From: Streptomyces akebiae
GTDB taxonomy: Bacteria; Actinomycetota; Actinomycetes; Streptomycetales; Streptomycetaceae
Direction of reading: 5' to 3'
Assembly (NCBI RefSeq): GCF_019599145.1
Contig: NZ_CP080647.1
Location: 7,316,001 to 7,380,000 of the forward strand
Length of the DNA stretch: 64,000 bases
Part shown: one piece after another, positions 34,876 through 42,582 of the stretch
Layout of the letters: the number at the start of each line of letters is the position of its first letter
Numbering within the stretch: position 1 is the stretch's first letter
Program-made: the position numbers and the translations under genes
Notes under the pieces: model-generated
Told to the model about the DNA's origin: nothing
What the model saw: the letters and a program-made list of their open reading frames with translations, nothing else
Databases searched by the model: none

Positions 34876-36623
34876 CGGGGCTCCTCCGGCCCGGGTGCCG
34901 CAGCCGTCGCTCGCAGGGCGCGCCGCACCTGGGTCGTGGTCAGCCAGGTCTGCGGGGCGAGGATCTTCGTGACCTGTGGGGCGAAGGACGGGGAGCCGAC
35001 GAGCACCTCGGGGGTCGGGCCGTCGGCGACGACCTCCCCGTCGGCGAGGATCAGCACGCGGTGGGCCAGCTCGGCGGCCAGTTCCACGTCGTGCGTGGCC
35101 AGGACGATGGCGTGCCCGTCGGCCGCGAGGGCACGCAGGTGCGTGACCAGGCGGGCCTTGGCCGCGTAGTCGAGGCCCCGGGTCGGTTCGTCGAGCAGGA
35201 GCAGGGGCGGGCGGGCCGTGAGGACCACCGCCAGCGCGAGGGCCAGCCGCTCCCCCTCCGACAGGTCGCGCGGGTGCGTGTCGTCCCCGATCCCGGGCAG
35301 CAGTTCGCAGACGAGGGCCCGGCACGTGCCCGGTTCGGCGCCCGCGTCCCGGTCCGCCGCCGCGCACTCCGCCGCGACCGTGTCCGTGTAGAGCAGGTCA
35401 CGGGGTTCCTGCGGTACGAGGCCCACGCGGCGCACGAGGTCCCAGGGCGCCGTCCGATGGGGGACCAGCCCGCCCACCCGCACCGAACCGGCCGCCGGTT
35501 CCACCAGCCCGACCAGCGCGGACAGCAGCGTGGACTTGCCCGCGCCGTTGCGGCCCATGAGGGCGATCGTCTCGCCGGGGGTGACGGTGAGGGAGACATG
35601 GGTGAGGGCGTGGACGCGACCGCGGTGGACATCGAGGGCCGTGACCGTCGCCGGAGCGGCGGGGAACGAGGGGGCGCGAAGGGGGGAGCGCTTGCCCAGG
35701 AGGCGCCGCAGGAGGGGGGATCGTGGGGGCGGGGAGAGCTCGGGGGCTTGTGTTGTGTGCGGGGTGCGGGCGGGTCGTGGTTGATCGCGCGGTTCCCCGC
35801 GCCCCTTTGGGGCGAGGGCTTCCCGCAGGGGACCCGAGCAGCGGCGGGCGTCCCGGACGGTCAGGGGCAGCGGGGACCAGCCCGCCAGGCGGCCCAGGTC
35901 CACCACCGGCGGGTACACGGGCGAGACCGCCATCACCTCGGCCGGCGTGCCCAGGACCGGCGGCGCGCCCGGGGCGGGCAGCAGAACGACCTGGTCGGCG
36001 TACTGGACGACGCGTTCCAGGCGGTGCTCGGCCATGAACACCGTCGTGCCCAGGTCGTGGACGAGCCGCTGCAGCACGGCCAGTACCTCCTCGGCGGCGG
36101 CCGGGTCCAGGGCGGAGGTCGGCTCGTCGAGGACGAGCACCCGGGGGTGCGGGGTGAGGACGGACCCGATCGCGACACGCTGACGCTGGCCGCCGGAGAG
36201 CGTGGCGATGGGGCGGTCACGGAGGTCGGCGAGACCCAGCAGGTCGAGCGTCTCCTCCACCCGGCGCCGCATGACATCCGGGGCGAGGCCCAACGACTCC
36301 ATCCCGTAGGCGAGTTCGTCCTCGACCGTGTCCGTCACGAAGTGCGACAGCGGATCCTGCCCCACCGTGCCGACCACGTCGGCGAGTTCCCGCGGCTTGT
36401 GGGTACGGGTGTCCCGCCCGGCCACCGTCACCCGGCCGCTCAGCGTGCCCCCGGTGAAGTGCGGCACGAGCCCGCTCACCGCCCCCAGCACGGTCGACTT
36501 GCCGACGCCCGACGGCCCGACGAGCAGCACGAGTTCACCCTCCGGGACCTCGAAGTCCACGCCCCGGACGGTGGGTTCGGCCGCCCCGTCGTACGTCACG
36601 GACACGTCCTCGAAGCGGATCAC
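34872..36623 (-). CDS. ECF transporter energy-coupling ATPase with two fused ABC domains
   Basis: A 583-residue protein. ABC domain 1 (about 1-240): Walker A GPSGVGKST, signature LSGGQRQRVAIG, Walker B LVLDEPTSALD. ABC domain 2 (about 345-550): GRNGAGKST, LSEGERLALALA, LLLDEPTRGLD. This is the A-A' fusion typical of actinobacterial ECF transporters. The linker (about 265-345) is odd: it is Pro/Arg-rich, unlike ECF linkers, and part of its DNA is a copy of the dispersed intergenic repeat (35752-35832). GTG at 36623 has AGGAGG and overlaps the T-component stop (GTGA). Confidence 0.92.
   Translation of the reverse strand: MIRFEDVSVTYDGAAEPTVRGVDFEVPEGELVLLVGPSGVGKSTVLGAVSGLVPHFTGGTLSGRVTVAGRDTRTHKPRELADVVGTVGQDPLSHFVTDTVEDELAYGMESLGLAPDVMRRRVEETLDLLGLADLRDRPIATLSGGQRQRVAIGSVLTPHPRVLVLDEPTSALDPAAAEEVLAVLQRLVHDLGTTVFMAEHRLERVVQYADQVVLLPAPGAPPVLGTPAEVMAVSPVYPPVVDLGRLAGWSPLPLTVRDARRCSGPLREALAPKGRGEPRDQPRPARTPHTTQAPELSPPPRSPLLRRLLGKRSPLRAPSFPAAPATVTALDVHRGRVHALTHVSLTVTPGETIALMGRNGAGKSTLLSALVGLVEPAAGSVRVGGLVPHRTAPWDLVRRVGLVPQEPRDLLYTDTVAAECAAADRDAGAEPGTCRALVCELLPGIGDDTHPRDLSEGERLALALAVVLTARPPLLLLDEPTRGLDYAAKARLVTHLRALAADGHAIVLATHDVELAAELAHRVLILADGEVVADGPTPEVLVGSPSFAPQVTKILAPQTWLTTTQVRRALRATAAAPGPEEPR
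35752..35832. repeat. Dispersed repeat, copy 2, inside the ABC linker coding sequence
   Basis: GATCGCGCGGTTCCCCGCGCCCC and the preceding G-rich segment match the noncoding copies at 7187 and 52709. Here the sequence is read in frame on the minus strand as the linker residues around KGRGEPRDQPRPARTPHTTQ between the two ATPase domains. Confidence 0.75.
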
Positions 36624-37891
36624 GGGGTTTCCTCCTCGGACGGGGCGGCGGTAGGCGCCGGTACGGCGAACGCGGGGAGCAGGCCCAGCAGGATCGCGGC
36701 GGCGGGCAGGAGCGGGAGGTCGGGTGAGGTGAGGGGGACGACGCCGGGGTGCAGGGCGGCGGAGTCGTACGCGGCGGAGACGATCAGCAGCACGGCGACG
36801 GCCACCCCGGAGCCTGCCACCAGCCACGCCCGCACCCCCCACACGTCGGGCCGGTAGCGGGTGCGCGGTGAGCGGCGCCCGCCCAGTCGCAGTCCCGCCA
36901 GCGCGGCGGCGACTCCCGCGAGCAGCACGGGCAGGCCGTAGCCGCCGCCCTCGGCGGTCAGCACACCGTACGTTCCCGCGCAGACGCCGAGCAGTCCACC
37001 GAGGGTGAGTGCGGCGGTCGTACGGCGAACGGGTGCCGGGACCTCGGCGGTACGGCCGTAGCCGCGCGAGTCCATCGCGGCGGCGAGCGCGACCGACCGC
37101 TCCAACGCGCCCTCCAGGACCGGGAGTCCGACGTGCAGCAGACCCCGCAGGCCCCGGTCGGGCCGGCCCCGCAGCCGCCGCGCGGCCCGCAACCGCTGTA
37201 CGTCGGCCACCAGATGCGGCGCGAACGTCATCGCCACCACGACGGCCACACCGGCCTCGTACAGCGCGCCGGGGAGGGACTTGAGGAGGCGGGCCGGATT
37301 GGCCAGGGCGTTGGCGGCGCCGACGCAGATCAACAAGGTGGCCAGTCGCAGCCCGTCGTACAGCGCGAACAGCAGCCCCTCCGCCGTCACCCGACCCCCC
37401 AGCCTGATCCCCTGCGCCCAGGCGGGAAGCGGCACTTCGGGGAGCGCGAACAGGGTGTGCGTCCCCGGGATGGGTGACCCCAGCGCGACCGCGAACACCA
37501 GCCGAACGCCCAGCACCACCAGCCCGAGCTTCACGAACGCGGTGTACGAGCGGGCCCAGGGGGCGTCCGTGCGGTGCGTGGCCACGACGTATCCGGCCAC
37601 CGCGATGAGCAGAGCCAGGAGCAGGGGGTTGGTGGTACGCGACGCGGCGGTCCCGAGCCCGAGTGCCCAGCCCCACCACGCGAGGGGATGCACCCCGCCC
37701 CGTCGCCACCCCGTATCCCCGCGGAACCGCACCGCCGGAACGGCCTCTCCCGCTGTCCGGGGCGTCGTCCGGGCCGCGGGCAGTCGTGCCGCCGGGACGG
37801 CACGGTTCGGCGCGGCGGCACCTCGTACCGCCGAGCCGCGGGACCTGCCCCCGGCCGGCCCCGCCTCCGGCCGCCCTGTGAACCACCGCAT
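36620..37891 (-). CDS. ECF transporter T component (transmembrane coupling protein)
   Basis: A 423-residue membrane protein. A long Ala/Arg-rich N-terminus (about 1-65) precedes helices starting HPLAWWGWALGLGTAASRTTNPLLLALLIAVAGYVV. The T-component coupling motifs occur as MDSRGYGRT (classical A/S-R-G) with RLRAARRLRGRP upstream. It transmits ATPase motion to the S component. The ATG at 37891 is 8 bases after the upstream stop. The extended N-terminus and extra C-terminal helices make it longer than the usual 250-300 residues. Confidence 0.88.
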   Translation of the reverse strand: MRWFTGRPEAGPAGGRSRGSAVRGAAAPNRAVPAARLPAARTTPRTAGEAVPAVRFRGDTGWRRGGVHPLAWWGWALGLGTAASRTTNPLLLALLIAVAGYVVATHRTDAPWARSYTAFVKLGLVVLGVRLVFAVALGSPIPGTHTLFALPEVPLPAWAQGIRLGGRVTAEGLLFALYDGLRLATLLICVGAANALANPARLLKSLPGALYEAGVAVVVAMTFAPHLVADVQRLRAARRLRGRPDRGLRGLLHVGLPVLEGALERSVALAAAMDSRGYGRTAEVPAPVRRTTAALTLGGLLGVCAGTYGVLTAEGGGYGLPVLLAGVAAALAGLRLGGRRSPRTRYRPDVWGVRAWLVAGSGVAVAVLLIVSAAYDSAALHPGVVPLTSPDLPLLPAAAILLGLLPAFAVPAPTAAPSEEETP

Positions 37892-37899
37892 CGCGCCGC

Positions 37900-38631
37900 C
37901 TACCCCCGGCGCCGCCGCGCCCGCCACACCGCGGCGGCCCCCAGCACGGCGACGAGACCCGCACCCACGAACAACCCGACGGACGGCCCCGACTCCTCCT
38001 CGGCGGCGCCCCCGGCCGACGAACCCGGGGCGTCCGTACGGCCGTCGGAGGCGGATCCGGCATCGGAACCGACCGCCTCCCCACACCCCTTCCCCGGATA
38101 TCCCCCGATCGCGCAGAGCAGTGCGTTCGTGTCGTAGCGAAGCGGCTTCGCGACGGACGCCAACGCCTCGGCCGTGGTCGCGTCGTCCGGCACGCGCGCA
38201 CAGGCCGTACGCGCCGCCGGAGGCGTCTCACCCTCCGGCGCGTCCGCCGCCGTACCGAAGTCGATGACCAGCGCGACCCGCTTCTCCCCGCCGCGCGCGG
38301 CCGTGTCCCCGCAGATCGAGGCGAAGTCGGCGGCGCCACGCGGCTGGACCGCGTCCGCCGAGTCGCGGCTCACGGCGAACCGGAAGCCCTGCACCGCCCC
38401 GTCCGTCGGCCGCGCGGTCGACGGCCCCTGCGTGGCGTACGCCCAGGCGGAACCGTCCCGCTCCCAGAAGGACCAGTACCGGTACGCGGCGGCCTGGGCC
38501 TGCCCCGACATCCCCAGCACGAGCAGCAGCCCGCTCAGCAACGCGAACACCGCACCCCGTGGCGGTCGAACCGCGCCCCGTGGCGCCACGGCGGCCGACC
38601 GCCGCGCGGCACCCCTCCGACGCCCGGTCAC
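37900..38631 (-). CDS. SCO2322-like exported protein with C-terminal membrane anchor
   Basis: A 243-residue protein. The signal peptide (AVFALLSGLLLVLGMSGQAQA) is followed by YRYWSFWERDGSAWAYATQGPS and GFRFAVSRDSADAVQPRG, the start of the uncharacterised SCO2322 family. Cysteines (SICGDTA, RTACARV, LLCAIGGYPGKGCGE) suggest extracellular disulphides. A Ser/Ala/Gly-rich linker leads to a membrane helix (about 218-236) and a basic end. The GTG overlaps the preceding stop (GTGA). Its place between the toroid protein and the ECF genes suggests a surface B12-handling or docking role. Confidence 0.82.
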   Translation of the reverse strand: MTGRRRGAARRSAAVAPRGAVRPPRGAVFALLSGLLLVLGMSGQAQAAAYRYWSFWERDGSAWAYATQGPSTARPTDGAVQGFRFAVSRDSADAVQPRGAADFASICGDTAARGGEKRVALVIDFGTAADAPEGETPPAARTACARVPDDATTAEALASVAKPLRYDTNALLCAIGGYPGKGCGEAVGSDAGSASDGRTDAPGSSAGGAAEEESGPSVGLFVGAGLVAVLGAAAVWRARRRRG

Positions 38632-39965
38632 GCCTCCGGCCGCTTCCGGCCGACCCTCACCAGCACGAACCCGACGACGGCGGCGACCACGACCAGCCCG
38701 AGCCCGATCCCCCACCACGCACCCGCCCCGAGACCGTCGCCCGCCTCGTCCCCGGCGGCCGTGTCCTCGTGCGGGACCGAGGAGTAGTCGTCCACGTCAC
38801 CGGCCGGACCGGTCTCCCGCAACTGGGCCACGAGATCGGCGCCACCGAAGTCACGCGGGTCGCCGCCGGAGGCGTGCGCCGCGAAGACGAGCTGGGCGTA
38901 CGCGGCGGGCCCGGCCTTGGCCGCCCACACCCCGTAGTTCTTCCGCAGCCAGGAGAGCGGCTTCCCGGTCGCGTCCAGATCCCCGGCGGCGGCGAGCGCG
39001 ACGACCGCGTCGGCGGTGTTGCCGTGGTCGGGCTGGTCCTCCGCACCCGCGAGGGATGACTTCAGATAGCCGTCGGCGGCGAGGGCGCCGGCCAGATGGA
39101 CGGCCCCGTTGTGCGCGAGATCCTCCGGAGCGTCACCCGGGGCGCAGTCGTCGAACGAGGCCGCGCCCTTCCCTTCGCCGCGCCTGGCCTCGACCACGAA
39201 CCCCTCGCCCAGGCTGCCGAGCACGGCGGCGGCCGTGGCGTCGGCGTTCGCCGCGAGGCCGCCCTTCTTGTCGGGCTGATAGGCGAAGGCCCCGCCGTCC
39301 TTCGTACCGCTCTCGCCGCCCGCCTCCCCGTCGCCGCAGGGGAGGGCGAGGGCACGGAGGGCGTCGTAGGGGGAGTTGCCGTCCTTCCGCTGCTTCTCGG
39401 GGGCGTCACCCACGGCGGCCAGCGCACCGATCACGACGGACGTCGAGTTCGCGTCGCTGGGCCCGCCCGCGGTGTAGCCCCAGCCGCCGTCCTCGTTCTG
39501 GTTCTCCTTCAGCCACCGCACCGCCCGACCGGCCTCGGCGTCCCGCCCGCCGACCGCGGCGAGCGCCTGTATCGCGGCCGCCGTGCTGTTGGTGTCGAGG
39601 GGCGTCTCGGCGTCGCATTTCGCGGTCGCGTCGGCGCGGTACGCCGCGAACGCCCCGCTCGCGCACTGCTGCCCGACGAGCCAGTCCACGGCCCCGGCGC
39701 CGGGCTTCTCACCCACGGTGTCCAGGGCGAGCAGGGTGAGGGACTGCCGCCAGACACCGTCGTACGTGGGGTCGGTGGAACCGTACAGACCGGTGGGGAA
39801 CGCCTGGGAAGGCGCGGCGGAGGGAGAGCCGGACGCCTCGGAAGCCGTGTCGTCGGCGAAGGCGGCCGGCGCGAGACCGAGACCGAGTCCGGTGCCGAGT
39901 CCGGTACCGAGTCCGGATGTGACGGCCAGTACGGCGACGACCGCGGCGCTGCGGCGGACATTCAT
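38628..39965 (-). CDS. Surface-anchored prenyltransferase/squalene-oxidase-repeat (alpha/alpha-toroid) protein
   Basis: A 445-residue exported protein: signal peptide (SAAVVAVLAVTSGLGTGLGTGLG), then an extracellular domain of toroid repeats (VDWLVGQQCASGAFAAY, AVRWLKENQNEDGGWGY, ADAVVALAAAGDL...PLSWLRKNYG), a disordered linker, and a C-terminal membrane helix (about 415-437) with a KRPEA end. The catalytic DxDD of terpene cyclases is absent, so it is not an obvious enzyme. The intrinsic-factor/transcobalamin B12 carriers have an alpha6/alpha6 toroid of the same repeat kind. Being first after a cobalamin riboswitch and before an ECF transporter, a B12-binding surface role is plausible but unproven. 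Confidence 0.85.
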   Translation of the reverse strand: MNVRRSAAVVAVLAVTSGLGTGLGTGLGLGLAPAAFADDTASEASGSPSAAPSQAFPTGLYGSTDPTYDGVWRQSLTLLALDTVGEKPGAGAVDWLVGQQCASGAFAAYRADATAKCDAETPLDTNSTAAAIQALAAVGGRDAEAGRAVRWLKENQNEDGGWGYTAGGPSDANSTSVVIGALAAVGDAPEKQRKDGNSPYDALRALALPCGDGEAGGESGTKDGGAFAYQPDKKGGLAANADATAAAVLGSLGEGFVVEARRGEGKGAASFDDCAPGDAPEDLAHNGAVHLAGALAADGYLKSSLAGAEDQPDHGNTADAVVALAAAGDLDATGKPLSWLRKNYGVWAAKAGPAAYAQLVFAAHASGGDPRDFGGADLVAQLRETGPAGDVDDYSSVPHEDTAAGDEAGDGLGAGAWWGIGLGLVVVAAVVGFVLVRVGRKRPEA

Positions 39966-40069
39966 GATCGGCGGCTGCCTCTCCCTGACGGGGAGCCGGG
40001 CGGCACGGCGAAGCGCCGGGCGGCTCGGCTCCGTATTCCTCGACGGTGCCGTGCACCGGCGGACCGCCG

Positions 40070-40192
40070 GTGACGCGAGCCGGTCACGATTCCGCACAGG
40101 GCAGTCCGACTTGCCACCCCTGTCGAGGTCGGCTCACGGTTGCGGGTCAGCGCCGGATTTGCACCGGCTTCCCCCTGTACGGGTGTGATGAC
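40070..40192 (-). ncRNA. Cobalamin (AdoCbl) riboswitch
   Basis: Read on the minus strand, the conserved core is clear: GGGGAAGCCGGTGCAAATCC, GGCGCTGACCCGCAACCGTGAG, then AGTCGGACTGCCCTG (B12-box-like). It ends roughly 100 bases before the toroid protein start at 39965. It would shut the operon off when cobalamin is abundant. Boundaries are approximate. Confidence 0.93.
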
Positions 40193-40262
40193 GACGCGGT
40201 CACTCTACCTGCCGGTAGCCGGGATTCTGAGGGTCGCCCATGGGGCGCGATAGGTTCGGGCC

Positions 40263-41099
40263 ATGCGTACGGGGAGACTGCTGGGTGCGGGCCGCACGGC
40301 CGACGTGTACGAACTCCTCGCCGACGAGGGCGAGTACGGACCGCACGGCCACGGCGACCTCGTCGCGGACACCGGGGCGGGCGCCGCCGGCGGCCGCGCC
40401 GACCGTGACGGAGCCGACACACATACCGGACACGGCGGTGCCTGGGTGCTGCGGCGCTACCGGGACGAGTGGGGCGACGCGGCCGCCGAGGCCGAGGTCA
40501 TGGAGTACGTGCGGAGCCATGGGTATCCCGTTCCGCGCGTGCGCTCGGCGACCCGCACGGAGATGGTGCTGGAGCGCCTGACCGGCCCGACCCTGCTGGA
40601 GGCCTGCGCCGCCGGCTCGATCGACCCGACAGCGGCCGGCGCCACCCTGGCCCGACTCCTGCGCACCCTCCATGCCCTCCCGCCCCGGCGCCGCCCCGCA
40701 TCCCGGGTCCTGCACCTGGACCTCCACCCCGAGAACGTCGTTCTCACCCCGCACGGCCCTCGGGTCATCGACTGGAACAACGCCGAGGAGGGGCCGCCCG
40801 GCCTCGACTGGGGTGTCTCCGCGATGATCCTCGCCCAGGTCGCCGTCGACGAGTCCGACCCCCGCGCCCCTTTGGCCCACGCCACCCTCGTCTCCCTCCT
40901 CAGCCACCGGCTCGACGGCCCTTCCGCATTGACGAAGGACGGGCTGGCCGAGGCGAGACGCCGCCGGACGGCCACTCCGACGATGTCCGCGCGCGAGGTG
41001 GAACTCATGGGAGCGGCAGAGGAGTTGATCCACCACCTCACGGCGCCGGGAGCGGTGGGCCGAGGGGACGGGGGTGTGGGGGAACGAGGGTCCGCATAG
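40263..41099 (+). CDS. Aminoglycoside phosphotransferase (APH)-fold kinase
   Basis: A 278-residue protein kinase-like enzyme: glycine-rich loop LGAGRTADVYEL, catalytic RVLHLDLHPENVVLT and metal-binding GPRVIDWNNAEEGPPGLDWG. It has an unusual insertion of about 25 residues rich in Gly/Asp/His (GPHGHGDLVADTGAGAAGGRADRDGADTHTGHGG segment) before the usual second strand WVLRRYRDEWG. The natural substrate is unknown; resistance to an aminoglycoside should not be assumed. It is divergent from the B12 operon. Confidence 0.87.
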   Translation: MRTGRLLGAGRTADVYELLADEGEYGPHGHGDLVADTGAGAAGGRADRDGADTHTGHGGAWVLRRYRDEWGDAAAEAEVMEYVRSHGYPVPRVRSATRTEMVLERLTGPTLLEACAAGSIDPTAAGATLARLLRTLHALPPRRRPASRVLHLDLHPENVVLTPHGPRVIDWNNAEEGPPGLDWGVSAMILAQVAVDESDPRAPLAHATLVSLLSHRLDGPSALTKDGLAEARRRRTATPTMSAREVELMGAAEELIHHLTAPGAVGRGDGGVGERGSA

Positions 41100-41391
41100 C
41101 CGGGGACCGGGCAACACCTCGGCCTGGGCGAACGCCGTCCTGAAAGGCCCGAGTTGACGCAGGCCGCTGCCCCGCCGCACAGCCGCCTGCCGCTGGTCGC
41201 CCGTCGCCCGCTGGCCCTCGGCCACCAACCACCGACCGGTCGGCCCTTGGCCGCCACCGGCGCTCAGCCACCGACCGTCGGCCACGGACCACGGTCGCCG
41301 ACACAGGCGGCCAGCCGCAGACCGACGGTCGCCGGCCCTCAGCAACTGGCCACCGGTCCTCCCCACCGATCACGGCCGGACGCCCATCCCC
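41100..41391. other. Spacer with degenerate GCCACCGACC words
   Basis: Between the convergent APH kinase and MBL-fold genes. Short imperfect repeats of GGCCACCAACCACCGACCGG type recur from 41215 to 41360. I see no gene and no strong terminator. Confidence 0.4.
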
Positions 41392-42420
41392 TCACACCGC
41401 CACATACCGCACCGGCTCGCCCCCGGCCACCGCCTCCGCTCGGCCCAGTTTCACCAGGCGGCGGAGGTGGGCCTCCGCCTCGGAGACCGCGATGTTGCGG
41501 GAGGTGAAGGGGATCTGGGGCCAGGGGCGGTTCCACTCCATGCGTTCGGCGAGTTGCCATGGGGTGAGGGGGGAGGCGAGGAGGGTGAGCAGGTCGGTGA
41601 GGCGGGACTCGTGGTGGGCCAGCAACTGCCGTACACGCGCGGCCGGGTCGGTGAACGCGTACTGATGGGCGGGGAGGATCTCGGCGGCGCCGAGACGGCC
41701 GACGCGTTCGAGGGAGTCGAGGTAGTCGCCCAGGGGGTCGGTGACGGTGTCGTCGTCCGGGTCCTCGTAGAGGCCGATGTGCGGGCTGATCTCGGGCAGG
41801 AGGTGGTCGCCGGAGAACAGGCGTCCGTGGCCGGGGAGTTGGGACGGGTGCTGCTCCTCCAGGTGGAGGCAGACGTGTCCCGGCGTGTGGCCCGGCGTCC
41901 AGATCGCGCGGACGCGGCGGCCGGGGAGGTCGAGGAGTTCGCCGGGGATGATCTCGCGGTCGGGGAGCGCGGGGGAGAAGCCGGGAAGGGCGCGCGGGCG
42001 GCGCGGGGCCCGCAGGGGCGCGAGGTGTTCCTCGGGCGCGCCCGCCGCCGTGAGCTTGTCCGTCATGTAGGAGTACCAGCGCTCGGGGCCGGTCCCCCGC
42101 GTGCGCCGTACGATCGCCGTGTCCGCCGCGTGCATCGCGATCCACGCCCCGGACGCCTCGCGCACCGCCCCCGACAGGCCGTGGTGGTCGGGATGGTGGT
42201 GCGTGATCACGACCCCGTGGATCTCCGCGACCGACGTACCGCAGGCGCTCAGGCCCGCGGCGAGCGTGTCCCAGGACGCCGGGTCGTCCCAGCCGGTGTC
42301 GACGAGGACCGGCCCGCGGTCGGTGTCGACGACGTACACGAGGGTGTGGCCGAGCGGGTTGTCCGGGATGGGGACCTCGATGGACCGTACGCCTCCGCCG
42401 TGATCGGTCACCTGTGTCAT
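41392..42420 (-). CDS. MBL-fold metallo-hydrolase
   Basis: A 342-residue metallo-beta-lactamase-fold protein. Zinc motif VITHHHPDHHG, further ligands in WTPGHTPGHVCLH and LFSGDHLLP, and PAHQYAF near residue 245. A C-terminal winged-helix-like part (about 270-342, LASPLTPWQLAERMEW ... EAEAHLRRLVKLGRAEA) is common to the LACTB2-like group. The substrate could be an acyl-CoA or other thioester/ester. A perfect KstR-consensus site lies 15 bases before the ATG at 42420, linking it to the steroid/lipid regulon shared with the divergent aldehyde dehydrogenase. Confidence 0.87.
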   Translation of the reverse strand: MTQVTDHGGGVRSIEVPIPDNPLGHTLVYVVDTDRGPVLVDTGWDDPASWDTLAAGLSACGTSVAEIHGVVITHHHPDHHGLSGAVREASGAWIAMHAADTAIVRRTRGTGPERWYSYMTDKLTAAGAPEEHLAPLRAPRRPRALPGFSPALPDREIIPGELLDLPGRRVRAIWTPGHTPGHVCLHLEEQHPSQLPGHGRLFSGDHLLPEISPHIGLYEDPDDDTVTDPLGDYLDSLERVGRLGAAEILPAHQYAFTDPAARVRQLLAHHESRLTDLLTLLASPLTPWQLAERMEWNRPWPQIPFTSRNIAVSEAEAHLRRLVKLGRAEAVAGGEPVRYVAV

Positions 42421-42434
42421 GGGGTCACTATAAC

Positions 42435-42448
42435 TAGAACGAGTTCCA
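42435..42448. promoter_or_regulatory. KstR operator consensus match
   Basis: TAGAACGAGTTCCA fits TnnAACnnGTTnnA at every fixed position. It lies 15-28 bases before the MBL-fold start and in the divergent spacer with the aldehyde dehydrogenase. Confidence 0.75.
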
Positions 42449-42514
42449 CCAGGGATGGATGTGAGGGCGCGCGGGTGTCCCGTCGGCCGGCGCACGACAT
42501 GGACTCCTTCTCCT

Positions 42515-42532
42515 GGAACTGGTATCAGTTCC
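42515..42532. promoter_or_regulatory. Palindromic operator GGAACTG-GTAT-CAGTTCC
   Basis: A perfect 7-bp inverted repeat with a 4-base spacer, 51-68 bases before the aldehyde dehydrogenase ATG and just upstream of TATTCGAAT, a plausible -10 region. Its GAACT/AGTTC arms also occur in the palindrome before the thiolase (27796). Confidence 0.55.
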
Positions 42533-42541
42533 CTATTCGAA

Positions 42542-42558
42542 TCTGACGGTATGTCAGA
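42542..42558. promoter_or_regulatory. Palindromic operator TCTGAC-N5-GTCAGA
   Basis: TCTGACGGTATGTCAGA has perfect 6-bp arms and lies 25 bases before the aldehyde dehydrogenase ATG. The same CTGAC-N5-GTCAG palindrome is found at 50368 and 58965, and its core at 48935-48990. Confidence 0.7.
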
Positions 42559-42582
42559 GAGTGGCTCCGGGAGGCGACGGCC

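Noticed and set aside
34872..38339. One very long minus-strand frame that could be read as a fused ECF protein of over 1100 residues
   Set aside because: The upstream two thirds is out of frame with the T component and SCO2322 genes and has Arg/Gly-rich nonsense composition. A GTG at 36623 with AGGAGG and family sequence starts the real ATPase.
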